From the NCBI GenBank assembly GCA_951213105.1, contig OX578140.1, forward strand, positions 30,008,780 to 30,072,779: a stretch of DNA of 64,000 nucleotides, given 5' to 3'. This DNA is from Amaurobius ferox. Its lineage: Eukaryota > Arthropoda > Arachnida > Araneae > Amaurobiidae. A program made the position numbers and the translations under genes. The notes beneath the pieces are model-generated. The model saw only the letters and a program-made list of their open reading frames with translations, was not told the DNA's origin and searched no databases. Below, in pieces: positions 45,471 to 55,796 of the stretch (within the stretch, counting starts at the first letter, position 1; every line of letters begins with the position of its first letter).

Positions 45471-47115
45471 GGTTTAGCTCGATTTAGCTCTTAGCTACTC
45501 CTTCAACTGAGCGATGACTCTTTTTATGTATTCTCCGTACACATTTCCCGTAGGGGCTCGTATCACGGGAAGAATACTCGCGATTTCGAAAAAGTTCTAT
45601 TACGTTCGAAAAGTCTCTAAGTTGGCAATACATTGCCAAATCTGAAAACCACTACCGGATATGCAAAATATGGCAACCCTACATTCATGTAATAAGAATA
45701 GCTGCTTGTAAATATGTTTTCTCCTTCAGAAGAAAAAATACCTTGAATGGAAGACAAGGACAGTTTTGAATTATTTGAATGAAGGCAAAGCACAGTGAAA
45801 CTTTTTACATGTTCATAATAATGTAAAACAAACTTTTGAATCTTATTATTCGTAACTAGTTTTTATAATGCAGGATTTCTGATTCTTGTTTTCTGTGCTC
45901 ATAAACACAGTTTTCTATGCATATACATAAAAATCCAATATACGTATTCTTTTCAAATCAGATTTGTCTGTTTTCAACAATCACATTTAAATCCCAGCAA
46001 TATGGACCATATTGAGTAGTCTCAAATAAATAAATAAATCTAAAAATATGTCGTGCGACTCTTAAGAGTTCTGCAGAAAATTTAATTTGTATGCAGTCCA
46101 ATAATATCTCCTATGCTTTTGAAAGAATAAATGTGCGATACTAAATGATCTGTATAAAATCAAGTGAAGGTCTTTTCGTCTGTTTTTTTATCTTTAACAG
46201 AAACTTTAAACCCTCCTTTAATAGAATTAATATTGAAAGAATAATTTGTTAACAACCAGGATTATTATCCAAGTATAATAACTTTAGTTTTTTTTAAATA
46301 TAATTTATTGCAATTGTAAAAATATATAATAGAATAAAAAGAACTAGCTCTAAAATTTTACTGGATCTGCAAGTTTTGAACATTTTTGAATACTAATCTG
46401 TACTTTCAACGAAGTCCCTGTGTCTGATTTGCGAGTCGGGAGACAAAATAAGAGTAATTCCCAAATAATTTTATCTGTTTGAAAATAATTGGACGCAATT
46501 GTTTAAATCGATGAATACGGGGGGAGGGGGTCTATTGAATTTTGGAATTAACAAACCAGAAGAAGCACTCAATTTTATTCGATAACAGGAAACATTAAGT
46601 TAAAAGATAATTGAGTTTTAACTTAAGACCCGCAATGAAATTTGATTATGAATATATATATTATGATATATAATACTGGAATTATATGGAATTGATTTTG
46701 CATTTGCATGCATGGGTACACAAACTATTCAAAATTCAAGAATATCATATAATTAATTCTTATAGAGAGTCATGGAAACTCTAGGAAAAATATTCGAAGA
46801 ATATTCAATTTAAGAATCAGACGGGTTAGAATTCGTTTTGTGCGTATCAGGTATTAAATATTTTCTATTTACATAATGCAGTTCAATATTTCACATTTAT
46901 CGTCTTGATTGACTTGCTTCAAAGTTTGACCTTCTTTTACAAATAAAAGTAACTGCAGCAGGGCTAACTCGACCTTCTGATACCAGTAGACATGTGGGTT
47001 TTTCTGAAAATGTTCCGGGAAAATTTATTTGAACTTATTCTTAAATATTACATTTAAGCTAGAATAATATGTCCAGTAACATTTAAAAGTATTTGTTCTT
47101 ACATTAGAGCTACAG

Positions 47116-47118
<3 letters not shown>
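45471..47118. other. Non-coding, no gene seen
   Basis: About 1.6 kb of AT-rich sequence without supported features. Confidence 0.5.

Positions 47119-47186
<68 letters not shown>
47119..47186. repeat. (TA)n microsatellite
   Basis: An uninterrupted run of about 34 TA units. It lies beyond the 3' side of the Penelope-like element (which is on the minus strand). The separate Penelope terminal segment at 63395-63522 also runs straight into an (AT)n tract. Confidence 0.95.
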
Positions 47187-47188
<2 letters not shown>

Positions 47189-47329
47189 GAAATATTATAA
47201 AATGAAATGGTGAAATGAAATATTATAAATTTATCAGAAATCACACTTAAAAGGCGTAAAGCTGCACTAAAAAGTGGATTAAAAATATTTTCAATATGAA
47301 AAGAGGTGTGGATGGAAGCAATGTACCAA

Positions 47330-47425
47330 AAGATGGCCGGGGGGGGGGTTGTGACCCCCTCACCCCGGTTAAGCATACTTTGCGTCGGGACAACACTCCC
47401 GGAGAGCCGGTACATTGCAAAAAAA
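47330..47425 (-). repeat. Penelope terminal segment, copy 1
   Basis: Downstream of the element's stop codon. Contains TGACCCCCTCACCCCGGTTA and GGGACAACACTCCCGG, matching the segments at 50577-50700 and 63395-63522 in relative order. Rich in G and C against an AT-rich background. Confidence 0.65.
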
Positions 47426-47793
47426 GAATACGAATGTATCAAGTTTTAAGATGAAAACCATACACAAAACAAATATAAGAGAAAATTGTTGAGATCCAGC
47501 CATATCAAAAATCTCTAACAGTAAATGTTTGAAATAAGTTCACGAGTATAAATGAGCAAAATTACATAGCTTCTACTTAAAGAAGACTTTAAATATTGAC
47601 ACTTAATAGGACAATAATATCAAATTCTATCTCAAAAACCATTTTACCTCAATGACAGTTATCACTATCATACATGTAGATGTACATCATGTATACCGTA
47701 TTATACCAGATGAAACATATCTTCCTTATCGTATTACACAATAGACCGTATACAATAGGTCCTATATCAGCTATCACTACTTTTTACCTGTGA

Positions 47794-50418
47794 CTATCCA
47801 GTATGTATATTGCCATCAGTTTTATTTAAATATAAACGATAACAATCGGTTACAGTTATTTTATAAAATTTGTAGATAATGTTACATAAAAAACACTTAG
47901 GAAAACCTTGTGAGATGGTGTTTTGTAGGAAACGAAAGTCGCATAAATATCGATCTTCCTTTTTACTGTTTATTCTCTGACTACGCATTAATTGCCCCAG
48001 TATTATATTTCTAAAGACATTTTTGTGCATACATGAGTTCCAGTTTATGATATAATTGATTTTGAAGTGGAAGTCGTTGCGTTTATCGTACAAACAGAAA
48101 CCAGTAGAACCACCTGGTTGCTGGTATATTGTTAGATCCAGAAAATTTAGACTTTTGTTGACATTGTATGGTGTTTCAGTAAGTTTTAAATGCTGTGGAT
48201 AGAAAGTAAAATCCATCTGATATGTTTCACTTGGATACGCTATTAAAATGTCGTCAACGTAGCGAATGAACAGGATTTCGTTTAATATATGCGTTCCATC
48301 TTCATATTTATTTAGATATATATCAGCAAGTATGGATGAACAACCACCACCCATGGGTATACCATGTAATTGTTTAAAATAAGATGTGCCATCAAACAGT
48401 ACAGTTTCGAATAAAACCATTTCTACTAAAGTTTTAAATTCATATTTATTAATAATAGACTGCAGATTGTATTTTTCGTAAATCTCCATGACTATATCGC
48501 ACAAGTCTTTGATGTTTATATTTGAAAACAGATCATTAAAATCGAAACTTTTAAAATACAAATATTCAGTAATTACATTTATTTTTTTAATAGCTTCTAT
48601 ACTATTACCAATAAAATATGCACCTTTATTTTTAATCTTAATCATTACAACTTTTAAAATAGATAAGAGTTTTTTGTTAGCTATTGTCAAATATGATTGA
48701 AAACCATTTGTAATGGGACGAAATTTAACAGGATCCTTATGAAGTTTAGGTATTAAAGTTATATATGGAAAACGGATTTTATTCATTTTGTATCCCAATT
48801 TAATGTATTTCGATTTAATGCGATTCTCAATTTCTGACTTTGATTGCTGTAAAGGAAGGTATACACATGGATCGTGATAACATTTGTATAATAACTTTTT
48901 ATAAAGCAAAACACAAGTAAATGCATAATTTGTCGTTACTTTGTCGACGTATGTTATTACAAATTTTTTGTGTAAAGTTGACAATGCATCTTTACTATAT
49001 CTATGTATTATAGTAGGGGTTACAGCATTATGATATTTTGACTTAAATGCCTTCCGAATAGCACTACTCCATTCTTCGAAGGTTTCAATCGGGATACTGT
49101 ATTTCACAGCCATTTTATAAACAAATGCATTGATATTAGCTTCAAAAGACCTGTCTATAAATCGATAGTCATGCATTCTGTATTTAGTACCTAGTTCAAA
49201 TATAGGTTTAAGTATTGATCCGGACAGTATTTCCAAGTCTCCAGTGATTACGTGACCAAATTTCTCGTTTACAAAAGGTGTATACTGCTGACAATCACAT
49301 ACATGATCGGTATCTTTAGTACCTCTGCATATAATATTATAATTAAAAAGGCTTCTACAAAGAGGTTTAGCATATTTATATGCAATTTTTATATTAATGT
49401 TGACAGGTAATTTAAAATGATATTTACTTAAAATATTTGAAAAATTTACACTATCGAATTTTTTATTTTTGTATGTGATCACAAGATATTCTTGATTTAC
49501 TTTAATAGTTTTATTATCTTGTAAAGAAATATTTAATCTTTTGGCACGTAATTTTATAAGATCAAGAAAAATAGCAGGAATTGGTGAATCATTCACGAAA
49601 TGATGTTTAAAATCAACTTCTGAACAGTATTTCCACAGATCCACTAGATAACGTTTTCTAATTCCATAAGTGAAGTTTTTAATCCATGATTGTGGAACAT
49701 CGTTCATTTCTGTAATATTTTTTACAAATGACACAAGTGCTGTAATAGAATCATTAAGTTTCAGCTTTACCTTTCTACCAGCCCTTTTATGACGTCTAGT
49801 AATATTATTTCTTACAGTATTGTCATAATTCTCTATAACAACTGAAGAAACAGGGCTTTGTATATATTCGAGGTTGCATTGCACATTATATAACATTGAA
49901 TTTAATCCATATGGATAAATTGTATTATGTTTTTGTATATAATAATTTTCCCACCCAAGGCGATCTTTTAAGTCTACCACTATATCCATAATAGTGACCT
50001 GCATGGCTTCAACACCATATACGCCAAAATGCCTTATTTCAATGGATGATTCAATGGTAGGATTTTTTTGAAATTTATATATTTGACTGCGATGTAAGTT
50101 GACTCTAATATTGAGACAGTTTTTGGTCTGTCCAATGTACCTAGATCCACATTTAGTACATTTAATACAATATACGCAGTTGTATACCTTATAAAATACG
50201 CAGTAATTATGATCATTGCTTATTATAAGGGGGTCTGCCATTGGGCTTAATTTACAACGAGCAGAATCACATTTTCTATATTTGAAAACAAAATGATTAG
50301 TTTTATTTAGTTTTGTAATTTTGCAATCTTTATTCTGATAACACGAATTTACGATTTTTTTGTATTTCTCACTCAGAGATGACAATGGTTTAAAATATCT
50401 GTCGATTGTATTTTCCAC
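47794..50418 (-). CDS. Penelope-like reverse transcriptase with N-terminal GIY-YIG endonuclease
   Basis: An 874-codon frame without interruption. It encodes a retroelement polymerase that would nick DNA with a GIY-YIG nuclease and copy its RNA. N-terminal CxxC/CxC-type cysteines (C50, C55, C81, C84, C87, C90) surround the nuclease core: VYCIKC (82-87), RYIGQT (93-98), R105 and H109 in NIRVNLHRS, E157 in GWENYY, N173 in YGLN. Then a linker with a basic patch (RRHKRAGRKVKLK, 208-220) and the polymerase: DKVTTN (492-497) where many relatives have DKG, KFRPI (565-569), SFDFNDLF (624-631), HGIPMGGGCSS (685-695), RYVDDILI (719-726) and NFLDLTIY (758-765). In classical Penelope the GIY-YIG is C-terminal; here it is N-terminal as in the Naiad/Chlamys groups. 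The frame starts at GTG after a TGA five codons earlier; the first ATG is codon 60 (50241), so the true start may come by splicing (GTGATACAG lies just upstream). Every expected catalytic residue is present, so it may be active. Confidence 0.92.
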   Translation of the reverse strand: MENTIDRYFKPLSSLSEKYKKIVNSCYQNKDCKITKLNKTNHFVFKYRKCDSARCKLSPMADPLIISNDHNYCVFYKVYNCVYCIKCTKCGSRYIGQTKNCLNIRVNLHRSQIYKFQKNPTIESSIEIRHFGVYGVEAMQVTIMDIVVDLKDRLGWENYYIQKHNTIYPYGLNSMLYNVQCNLEYIQSPVSSVVIENYDNTVRNNITRRHKRAGRKVKLKLNDSITALVSFVKNITEMNDVPQSWIKNFTYGIRKRYLVDLWKYCSEVDFKHHFVNDSPIPAIFLDLIKLRAKRLNISLQDNKTIKVNQEYLVITYKNKKFDSVNFSNILSKYHFKLPVNINIKIAYKYAKPLCRSLFNYNIICRGTKDTDHVCDCQQYTPFVNEKFGHVITGDLEILSGSILKPIFELGTKYRMHDYRFIDRSFEANINAFVYKMAVKYSIPIETFEEWSSAIRKAFKSKYHNAVTPTIIHRYSKDALSTLHKKFVITYVDKVTTNYAFTCVLLYKKLLYKCYHDPCVYLPLQQSKSEIENRIKSKYIKLGYKMNKIRFPYITLIPKLHKDPVKFRPITNGFQSYLTIANKKLLSILKVVMIKIKNKGAYFIGNSIEAIKKINVITEYLYFKSFDFNDLFSNINIKDLCDIVMEIYEKYNLQSIINKYEFKTLVEMVLFETVLFDGTSYFKQLHGIPMGGGCSSILADIYLNKYEDGTHILNEILFIRYVDDILIAYPSETYQMDFTFYPQHLKLTETPYNVNKSLNFLDLTIYQQPGGSTGFCLYDKRNDFHFKINYIINWNSCMHKNVFRNIILGQLMRSQRINSKKEDRYLCDFRFLQNTISQGFPKCFLCNIIYKFYKITVTDCYRLYLNKTDGNIHTG

Positions 50419-50576
50419 AGGGTTACTGTATCACGATTGGCTAGTTCCCCCACAACTAGTCAACCGAGCTATCGTTGCACAAGCCCCGAAATTGCCAGTC
50501 GCTATGTTTTTCTTTTCCAGAAGTTGGCGCAAAGCAGCACACTCTCCTAAAGTAACATGCAAGATTCATATGAAAA

Positions 50577-50700
50577 AAAGGGGGGGAATGACCAAATGCA
50601 AGGCATAAAATGGTTAAGGGGGATGGCGACCCCTCTTTCCCGTTTAAAAGACTGTTTTTATGCCCGGGCAACACTCACGGTACCAATGCCATGCAGTAGC
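50577..50700 (-). repeat. Penelope terminal segment, copy 2
   Basis: Between the upstream fragment and the full coding copy. Contains GACCAAATGCAAGGCATAAAA, CGACCCCTCTTTCCCGTTTA and GGGCAACACTCACGGTACC. Very close to the inverted copy at 63395-63522. It corresponds to the pseudo-LTR region that Penelope-like elements acquire in tandem. No hammerhead ribozyme core was recognised in it. Confidence 0.75.
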
Positions 50701-50895
50701 CATACTTCCGTAAATGTGTCAAGTCAAAAACACTCCAAAAAAAAAATGCAGAGTAAACAAATAGGAATCAACCATGATCGCAAGGGAAAGGAAAATAATG
50801 GAAATGCAGCAAATGCCCCTGTCGGTTAATACAGAGGGCATTATATATAAAAGCAGTATACGCATGCGTAATTCGTTATTTTCACTTTCATCGTT

Positions 50896-51264
50896 CTATA
50901 CCTCTGCCATATCCTTTAAGTAAGCATTTTCTCCCTTTTTTGTATTAAATAGGGAATTATAATAACAAGTAAGGAAACCAATTGGATAACTCCGTTTTAT
51001 TGCCTCCTTTATAATATTCCTATTATGCATGATGCAATCAGACTTGAAAGTATTAATGCGTTGATTTCTTTTGAGGTGACCAATGACGACATTTCTGAAA
51101 ATGTTTTTGGTCAAATTGGACCTCAAATCAATAATGTGATTGATTTTTATATTGAAATTGTTTCTCTTGTCATATAAAGCGGTATAAGTACCATATCTAC
51201 TGTCATGTTTTAGTGTGATATCTAGAAAATCAACACTATCTTCCTCCTTACTTATATTCTCAAT
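50896..51264 (-). pseudogene. Penelope-like element C-terminal fragment
   Basis: About 120 codons matching the end of the 874-codon protein: VDFLDITLKHDS against LNFLDLTIYQQP, LYDKRNNFNIKINHIIDLRS against LYDKRNDFHFKINYIINWNS, and KNIFRNVVIGHLKRNQRIN against KNVFRNIILGQLMRSQRIN. The remainder of the polymerase and the nuclease are missing. The frame has no ATG start. The 5' truncation point coincides with a 22-bp direct duplication (TTCTTACTTATATTCTCAATC twice, 51247-51290). Sequence identity to the full copy is about half, so it is a different subfamily. Confidence 0.88.
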
Positions 51265-51518
51265 CAATTCTTACTTATATTCTCAATCAGTTTTTCGGGA
51301 GATCCGCTGTCCTGTGGTAGCAAGAAACTGATTTGCCACTTGCTGAGCTGTGGCGTGCCGGTCCCTTTTTGCCGATAGGACAATGTACCTGTTTCCGGCA
51401 GACGTCGTACTTCTAGCACGACTTCACCCGTGACACTTGCTACACATTCCAGCTGTTTTAAATGCTTGCTACAACCTTGAAACAGTTCAGTGGACGATGT
51501 CGAACCCCCTGACAACAT
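51264..51518 (-). CDS. Unrecognised GC-richer reading frame, possible captured exon
   Basis: An ATG-initiated frame of about 76-84 codons. Its composition is unlike its surroundings (GC-richer, balanced amino acids). The segment VTGEVVLEVRRLPETGTLSY and then QLSKWQISFLLPQDSGSPEK look like a folded domain, but I do not recognise the family. On the minus strand AAATAACAG stands immediately before the ATG, a fair splice acceptor, and AATATAAGTAAG at the far end could be a donor. It joins the Penelope fragment at the duplicated 22-bp word. It could be a host exon into which the element inserted, or a captured piece. Function unknown. Confidence 0.35.
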   Translation of the reverse strand: MLSGGSTSSTELFQGCSKHLKQLECVASVTGEVVLEVRRLPETGTLSYRQKGTGTPQLSKWQISFLLPQDSGSPEKLIENISKN

Positions 51519-54024
51519 CTGTTATTTTTACTTTTCTTCGATCTACGATCTTCTTCGATCTCCAATAATACGGTCTCGCGTAAAATCATGTAAGTAATAT
51601 CGGAAAGACATACCGAAAATTTCAAGTACGTCAATTAAATATTTCCCGTAAAACTTTCACTTGAAACAACAACTGTCCACACGCGTCAAATCCTTTAAAT
51701 CTGTTATCAGCGCTATCACGTGACGAACAGGCATAGAAATAAAAAATTTGCTTACGCACACCTCTTCTTACTGTATCCTGCACTTATTCTTATTTTCAAC
51801 ATTTTGCTTCCTTTCATTTTGTGGTTGCAATGGGTGATAGTGTTATCTGTCCTTAGCAATAGTCCAGCAGTATATATATATATATATACTTTCTTTTAAT
51901 TTCGAAATTGATCACTAGCATCTACATTGTAGAACTTCTATGTCTGTATCCTTAGCATACATACAATAAAATTTATATATAATATAATTACATTTATTTT
52001 TTCATTTTGTTTCTGCTTTTTAAACTTGTTTGTTCTGCGTAAGGTTTGAAGGTGCCGCAATAGGACTTGTGAAATTATTTAATTTGCCTTCATTTCATCT
52101 AAAAACATTTTAAGAAATGATTTTACCAGAATAACAGATTTTATAACAAAAAATATAATAAAAATGCTTTCTATTTTTATTTTATAACTGCACACAATTC
52201 AAAGTAAATATTATTTATAGAATTTTCAAGGGGTGAATTACGATCATTGGCCATACTTTATCATGTTTTATGTATATATGTGCTTATGTATGTGTATATA
52301 TCTGTATGTATGCATGTATGTATGTATGTATATATGCGTGTACATACACGCATATGTATGCATACATGTATATATATATATGTACGTATGCACTTTTGAA
52401 CTTATAGATTGCTATACATTTTAACGGAAACCAATTGATGAAAAATTGGGATGACACCATTGTTTCCAATTACTGCATTTTGACTTATTCTCAAGTTTTA
52501 TAGGCATTAAATCAAATAATCAATTAATTATAGTATTATTTTTTAATAGTTTGATTAAAAGAATAACCAGCAGACGATTTTGATATTTGAAATGTAACTC
52601 GCTCGCCATAGTTACCACAACTACTACATAAAAAATTACAAATAAAGTATAATGAAACATCGTCTGCTGTAACTACTTCGCTTAAAAATAGTACTAAATC
52701 TATCAGAAGGACATGAAGACAAACAAACGGAAGGACCCCCAAATTTTAAGTGGGACCATACCAAGGTTACCCATCAAAATTTCATGAAAATCGGTGAAGT
52801 TGTTCTTCCGTTATGATGAGACAGACAAACAAATAAATAAATAAACATATAATTTTTTAAATTTTACTTAGATGGCGTATGTTATATAACTGTCATGCCA
52901 AAATCTTAATAGCTTAAATATTTTTACTCAATTACAAATGATGTTTCTTTCGGGATTTTTTGGCTGGGGAGGGGGGCGAATTGAACTTTAGGGGGAAGGC
53001 AAGTTTTCTATTTGCCTTATATAAATTATCTAAATGCTGTCAAATAAATAGAAACTAGGTTGACATGAAATCATAAAATGTCTTCGGAGTGGGGGGGGGG
53101 GGAGGATAATCGTCACCGAGGGAAGTTGAATTTTCAAATATTCCGTGCATCTGGTTGGATGTTTATCAGCCATTAAAAATATTTAAATGTGGCATATATA
53201 TTACTCGGAGAAAATAGGTTGGATTATCACAGACAGCTCAGAACAGAAATATTTTCGTACATTTACAGTGAATTTACGGACACTCAGAACAAAAACTTAA
53301 TCGCATTGTAATACATGTATATCATTTCATAGGCACTAAAATGAAATAGCTTAATGGTGTCAGGAAGAGAGCAACTATAAACACATCTTGATGCGGAAGA
53401 TGCTAATACAGGCAAAAAAAACCGTGTAACAAACACAATTTGAAACATATGAGATTCGAAAAACAAAGTTTTAGTACCAAAGTTTGATAATAGCGATTTA
53501 AACTCGCCTAAAGGGAAATCTCTTGCAAATAATAAATGATTAAAGTTCTATTTGCTCTTCAGTACTAAATTGTTATTTAAGTTGTAAAATTCTAGCAATT
53601 ACTTATGTTTGGGAATTTTTTTTTTTTATAATACGAATCTTTATCCTTGAGTGCTTTTGAGGCAAAATCGTTAAAACACGTCTATGAGAAAATTGCTAAT
53701 GTTTTTCCTTTCGCTTTGAGAAATTATTTATTTGAAAGCTGAGACAATTTAAATAATTAAATATTATATATTTTCTATTCAAACTCTATTCTTTAAGAAT
53801 GCAGTTGTAAAAGTTTTAATATTTATTATAATTGCAATTTTATTTGTATAATATTATTAATATAAAACAATTTGCTGATCATAATCATATTGCTACTTGT
53901 AATTAGCATAACAATATGGCTAAGTCTTGTGAAAAATAAAATATTTGTAATAAAGTGTGCCAAGTCCCCAGTTAAGAGCCGAACTGGAAACCATCTAGCA
54001 GAAAATATCAAAACAACATTTTCA
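51519..54024. other. Non-coding; microsatellites
   Basis: About 2.5 kb without a supported gene. (TA)n at 51870-51889; TGTATG/TATATG-rich stretch at 52265-52390; G runs near 52970 and 53091-53102. Short frames across the microsatellites are low-complexity artefacts. Confidence 0.6.
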
Positions 54025-54305
54025 CAATGTATAATAATACCTCGGTGGTGTGCGCGCTGGATTTGCACGCTTCCACAACTGCCGCCGTGTTCATGCGAAG
54101 TACGATCACGTTAAACATGTGGGTCCGTAAGTCCTTCCGAGAGGTTGGTGGTAGGGGAAAGAAGGTACGGTCCCTGTGGATGTCTTCCCCACTGGGTTCC
54201 GGTCTAAATTGGGTGGCACTTCCCGGCCGTCCAAACGGTTACCTTACACCTTTCTGGTAGGTCGGGCAGTCTGGGTCTCAACAAAAGCAACAATGTATAA
54301 TAATA
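54025..54305 (+). mobile_element. tRNA-derived SINE, box-B-less type, 15-bp target duplication
   Basis: The SINE at 54040-54290 is flanked by perfect caatgtataataata (54025-54039 and 54291-54305). It starts CTCGGTGGTGTGCGCGCTGG, continues ATTTGCACGCTTCCACAACT and has no box B. It then has the normal body (GTACGATCACGTTAAACATG, TCCGAGAGGTTGGTGG, CCCACTGGGTTCCGG) and tail (CCAAACGGTTACCTTACACC, GGTAGGTCGGGCAGTCTGGG, TCTCAACAAAAGCAA). This is the youngest-looking dispersed SINE here. Confidence 0.93.
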
Positions 54306-54423
54306 AAATCGGCAACCCTTGAAACATATACTTCGAAAGTTAAATATTGAAGATAATGCAACAACATCATTATACGCAGGAATGTGTCCATATTTATCTA
54401 CGGTGACATAGTAGTTGATGTAA

Positions 54424-55544
54424 TTTTACTTTCCCTGCTTCATAATAATGTACAGGGTAAGTAGTGGAATCATGCCGAAAATCCTAACTCGAGTTTTCGA
54501 AGGATATATACGTTTTGGGAGCTCTAGAATACGAAAATACTATTTTTAGCGTGACGTCTGTGTATTTGTGTGTGCAATGTATGTATCCACTCTAACTCAG
54601 AAACTAATAGATCGAATTTCATAAAATTTGGTAGATAAGTCACTTTGTAACTCTGGTGCTGATTAGTTTCTGATACAATTCGGAAAAAAAAAACTATTTT
54701 TTTTTGCGAAGAAATGTCCTGAAAAAATATCATGTATCCACTCTACCGGAAATACTAATTGACCGAATTTCACAAAATTTGGCATATAAGTTACTCGTGG
54801 ATACTCTGGTGCTGGTTAGATTTTGGTATGATTTTGACACCTCTAGAATTCGAAAAACTATTTTTAACGTTACGTTTGCGTGTGTGTTTGTCTGTATGTG
54901 TATCTATGTCTGTTTGTGCAATATATGTATCCACTCTAACTTAAAAACTAATGGCCCGAATTTTATGAAATTTGGTACGTAAGTCACTTGGGTGTGACCC
55001 TACTGTTGACTAGTTTTTGGTACGATTCGGAAAAAAAGAGACCGCCTTTTTTACGAAATGACCCACAATAATCGCAGGCATCCACTCTAGCTGAAATACT
55101 AATTGACCAAATTCCACAAAATTTGGTAGATAAGTCAATTGTGGGATTCCCTGATGCTGATTAGATTTTGGTACGATTCGAAAAATAATAACCTGCCTTT
55201 TCTTACGAAATGGTCCGCAAAAATCGCCAAAATCTTAAAAAAATCTACGTATAGTCAAATGTGTCAATTAAATGCTTGTTTTACACGTAATTTTTGACGA
55301 GGAAAATAATAAGATCAACCTCATAACTCTAGGATTGACCGTTCTCAATATATGAAATTTTTCGAAATTTTTTACGTCGCCTTTGGAAAAATGTACCATT
55401 ATCAAATAAAAACAAAACTTGAATTAAAAGGACAAATTTAGTGTTACTTTTGCCAGTCAACTCAATTTAATGAATTATTAAAGAAAGGAAGAAAAAATGA
55501 AATTTGAATTTGCAGGGAAAGTCATGTGCTGCTCACATCAGATT
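54424..55544 (+). repeat. Family B repeat, longest copy
   Basis: Starts TTTTACTTTCCCTGCTTCAT and ends GGGAAAGTCATGTGCTGCTC then ACATCAGAT, with both ends well preserved. It has four internal units of about 120 bp with CCACTCTA...AACTAAT and ACAAAATTTGG (near 54590, 54735, 54930 and 55080), against two in the other copies. GT-rich microsatellite near 54870-54920. No coding capacity. Confidence 0.85.
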
Positions 55545-55796
55545 TTTATCCAAGGAAGTTGTTTGTTTCTTTCCTAAACCGATAGATAGCTTTAATCAAC
55601 TATTTATAAGATTACTAATGACTACCTTTAAAAATGTAGTTTGGGCAAATTTTTGTATTCAAAAGAAACGTTCTAAAACAGTTCTTAATCTATTTTGATT
55701 ATTTATTGATTTTAAAAGGTTTAAAGGAGTTTTATAGTCTCAGAATTAATATTTAATTAAGCCATTTGTGTGAAAAATAGTAAAGCTGACATAGCC
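55545..55796. other. Short non-coding spacer
   Basis: No supported feature. Confidence 0.4.

Larger units (their letters stand above)
47187..50895 (-). mobile_element. Penelope-like element with N-terminal GIY-YIG (Naiad-like), full coding copy
   Basis: The element reads right to left: a terminal segment (50419-50895), the open frame (50418-47794), and a 3' region (47793 to about 47187) ending by a (TA)n tract. A second truncated copy (50896-51264) stands directly upstream, head-to-tail, as is usual for Penelope-like elements. The 3' region at 47330-47425 is related to the terminal segment near 50590-50700 (words CGACCCCTCTTTCCCG against TGACCCCCTCACCCCGG; GGGCAACACTCACGG against GGGACAACACTCCCGG). 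They are clearly diverged, so the two copies belong to related subfamilies. Exact ends and target duplication were not found. Confidence 0.8.

Noticed and set aside
47116..47442. Minus-strand frame ending in an Ile/Tyr repeat
   Set aside because: The repeat is only the translated (TA)n tract.
50577..50700. Hammerhead ribozyme in the Penelope terminal segment
   Set aside because: Such ribozymes are known from Penelope-like pseudo-LTRs, but I find no CTGATGA core paired with a GAAA box here in either strand.
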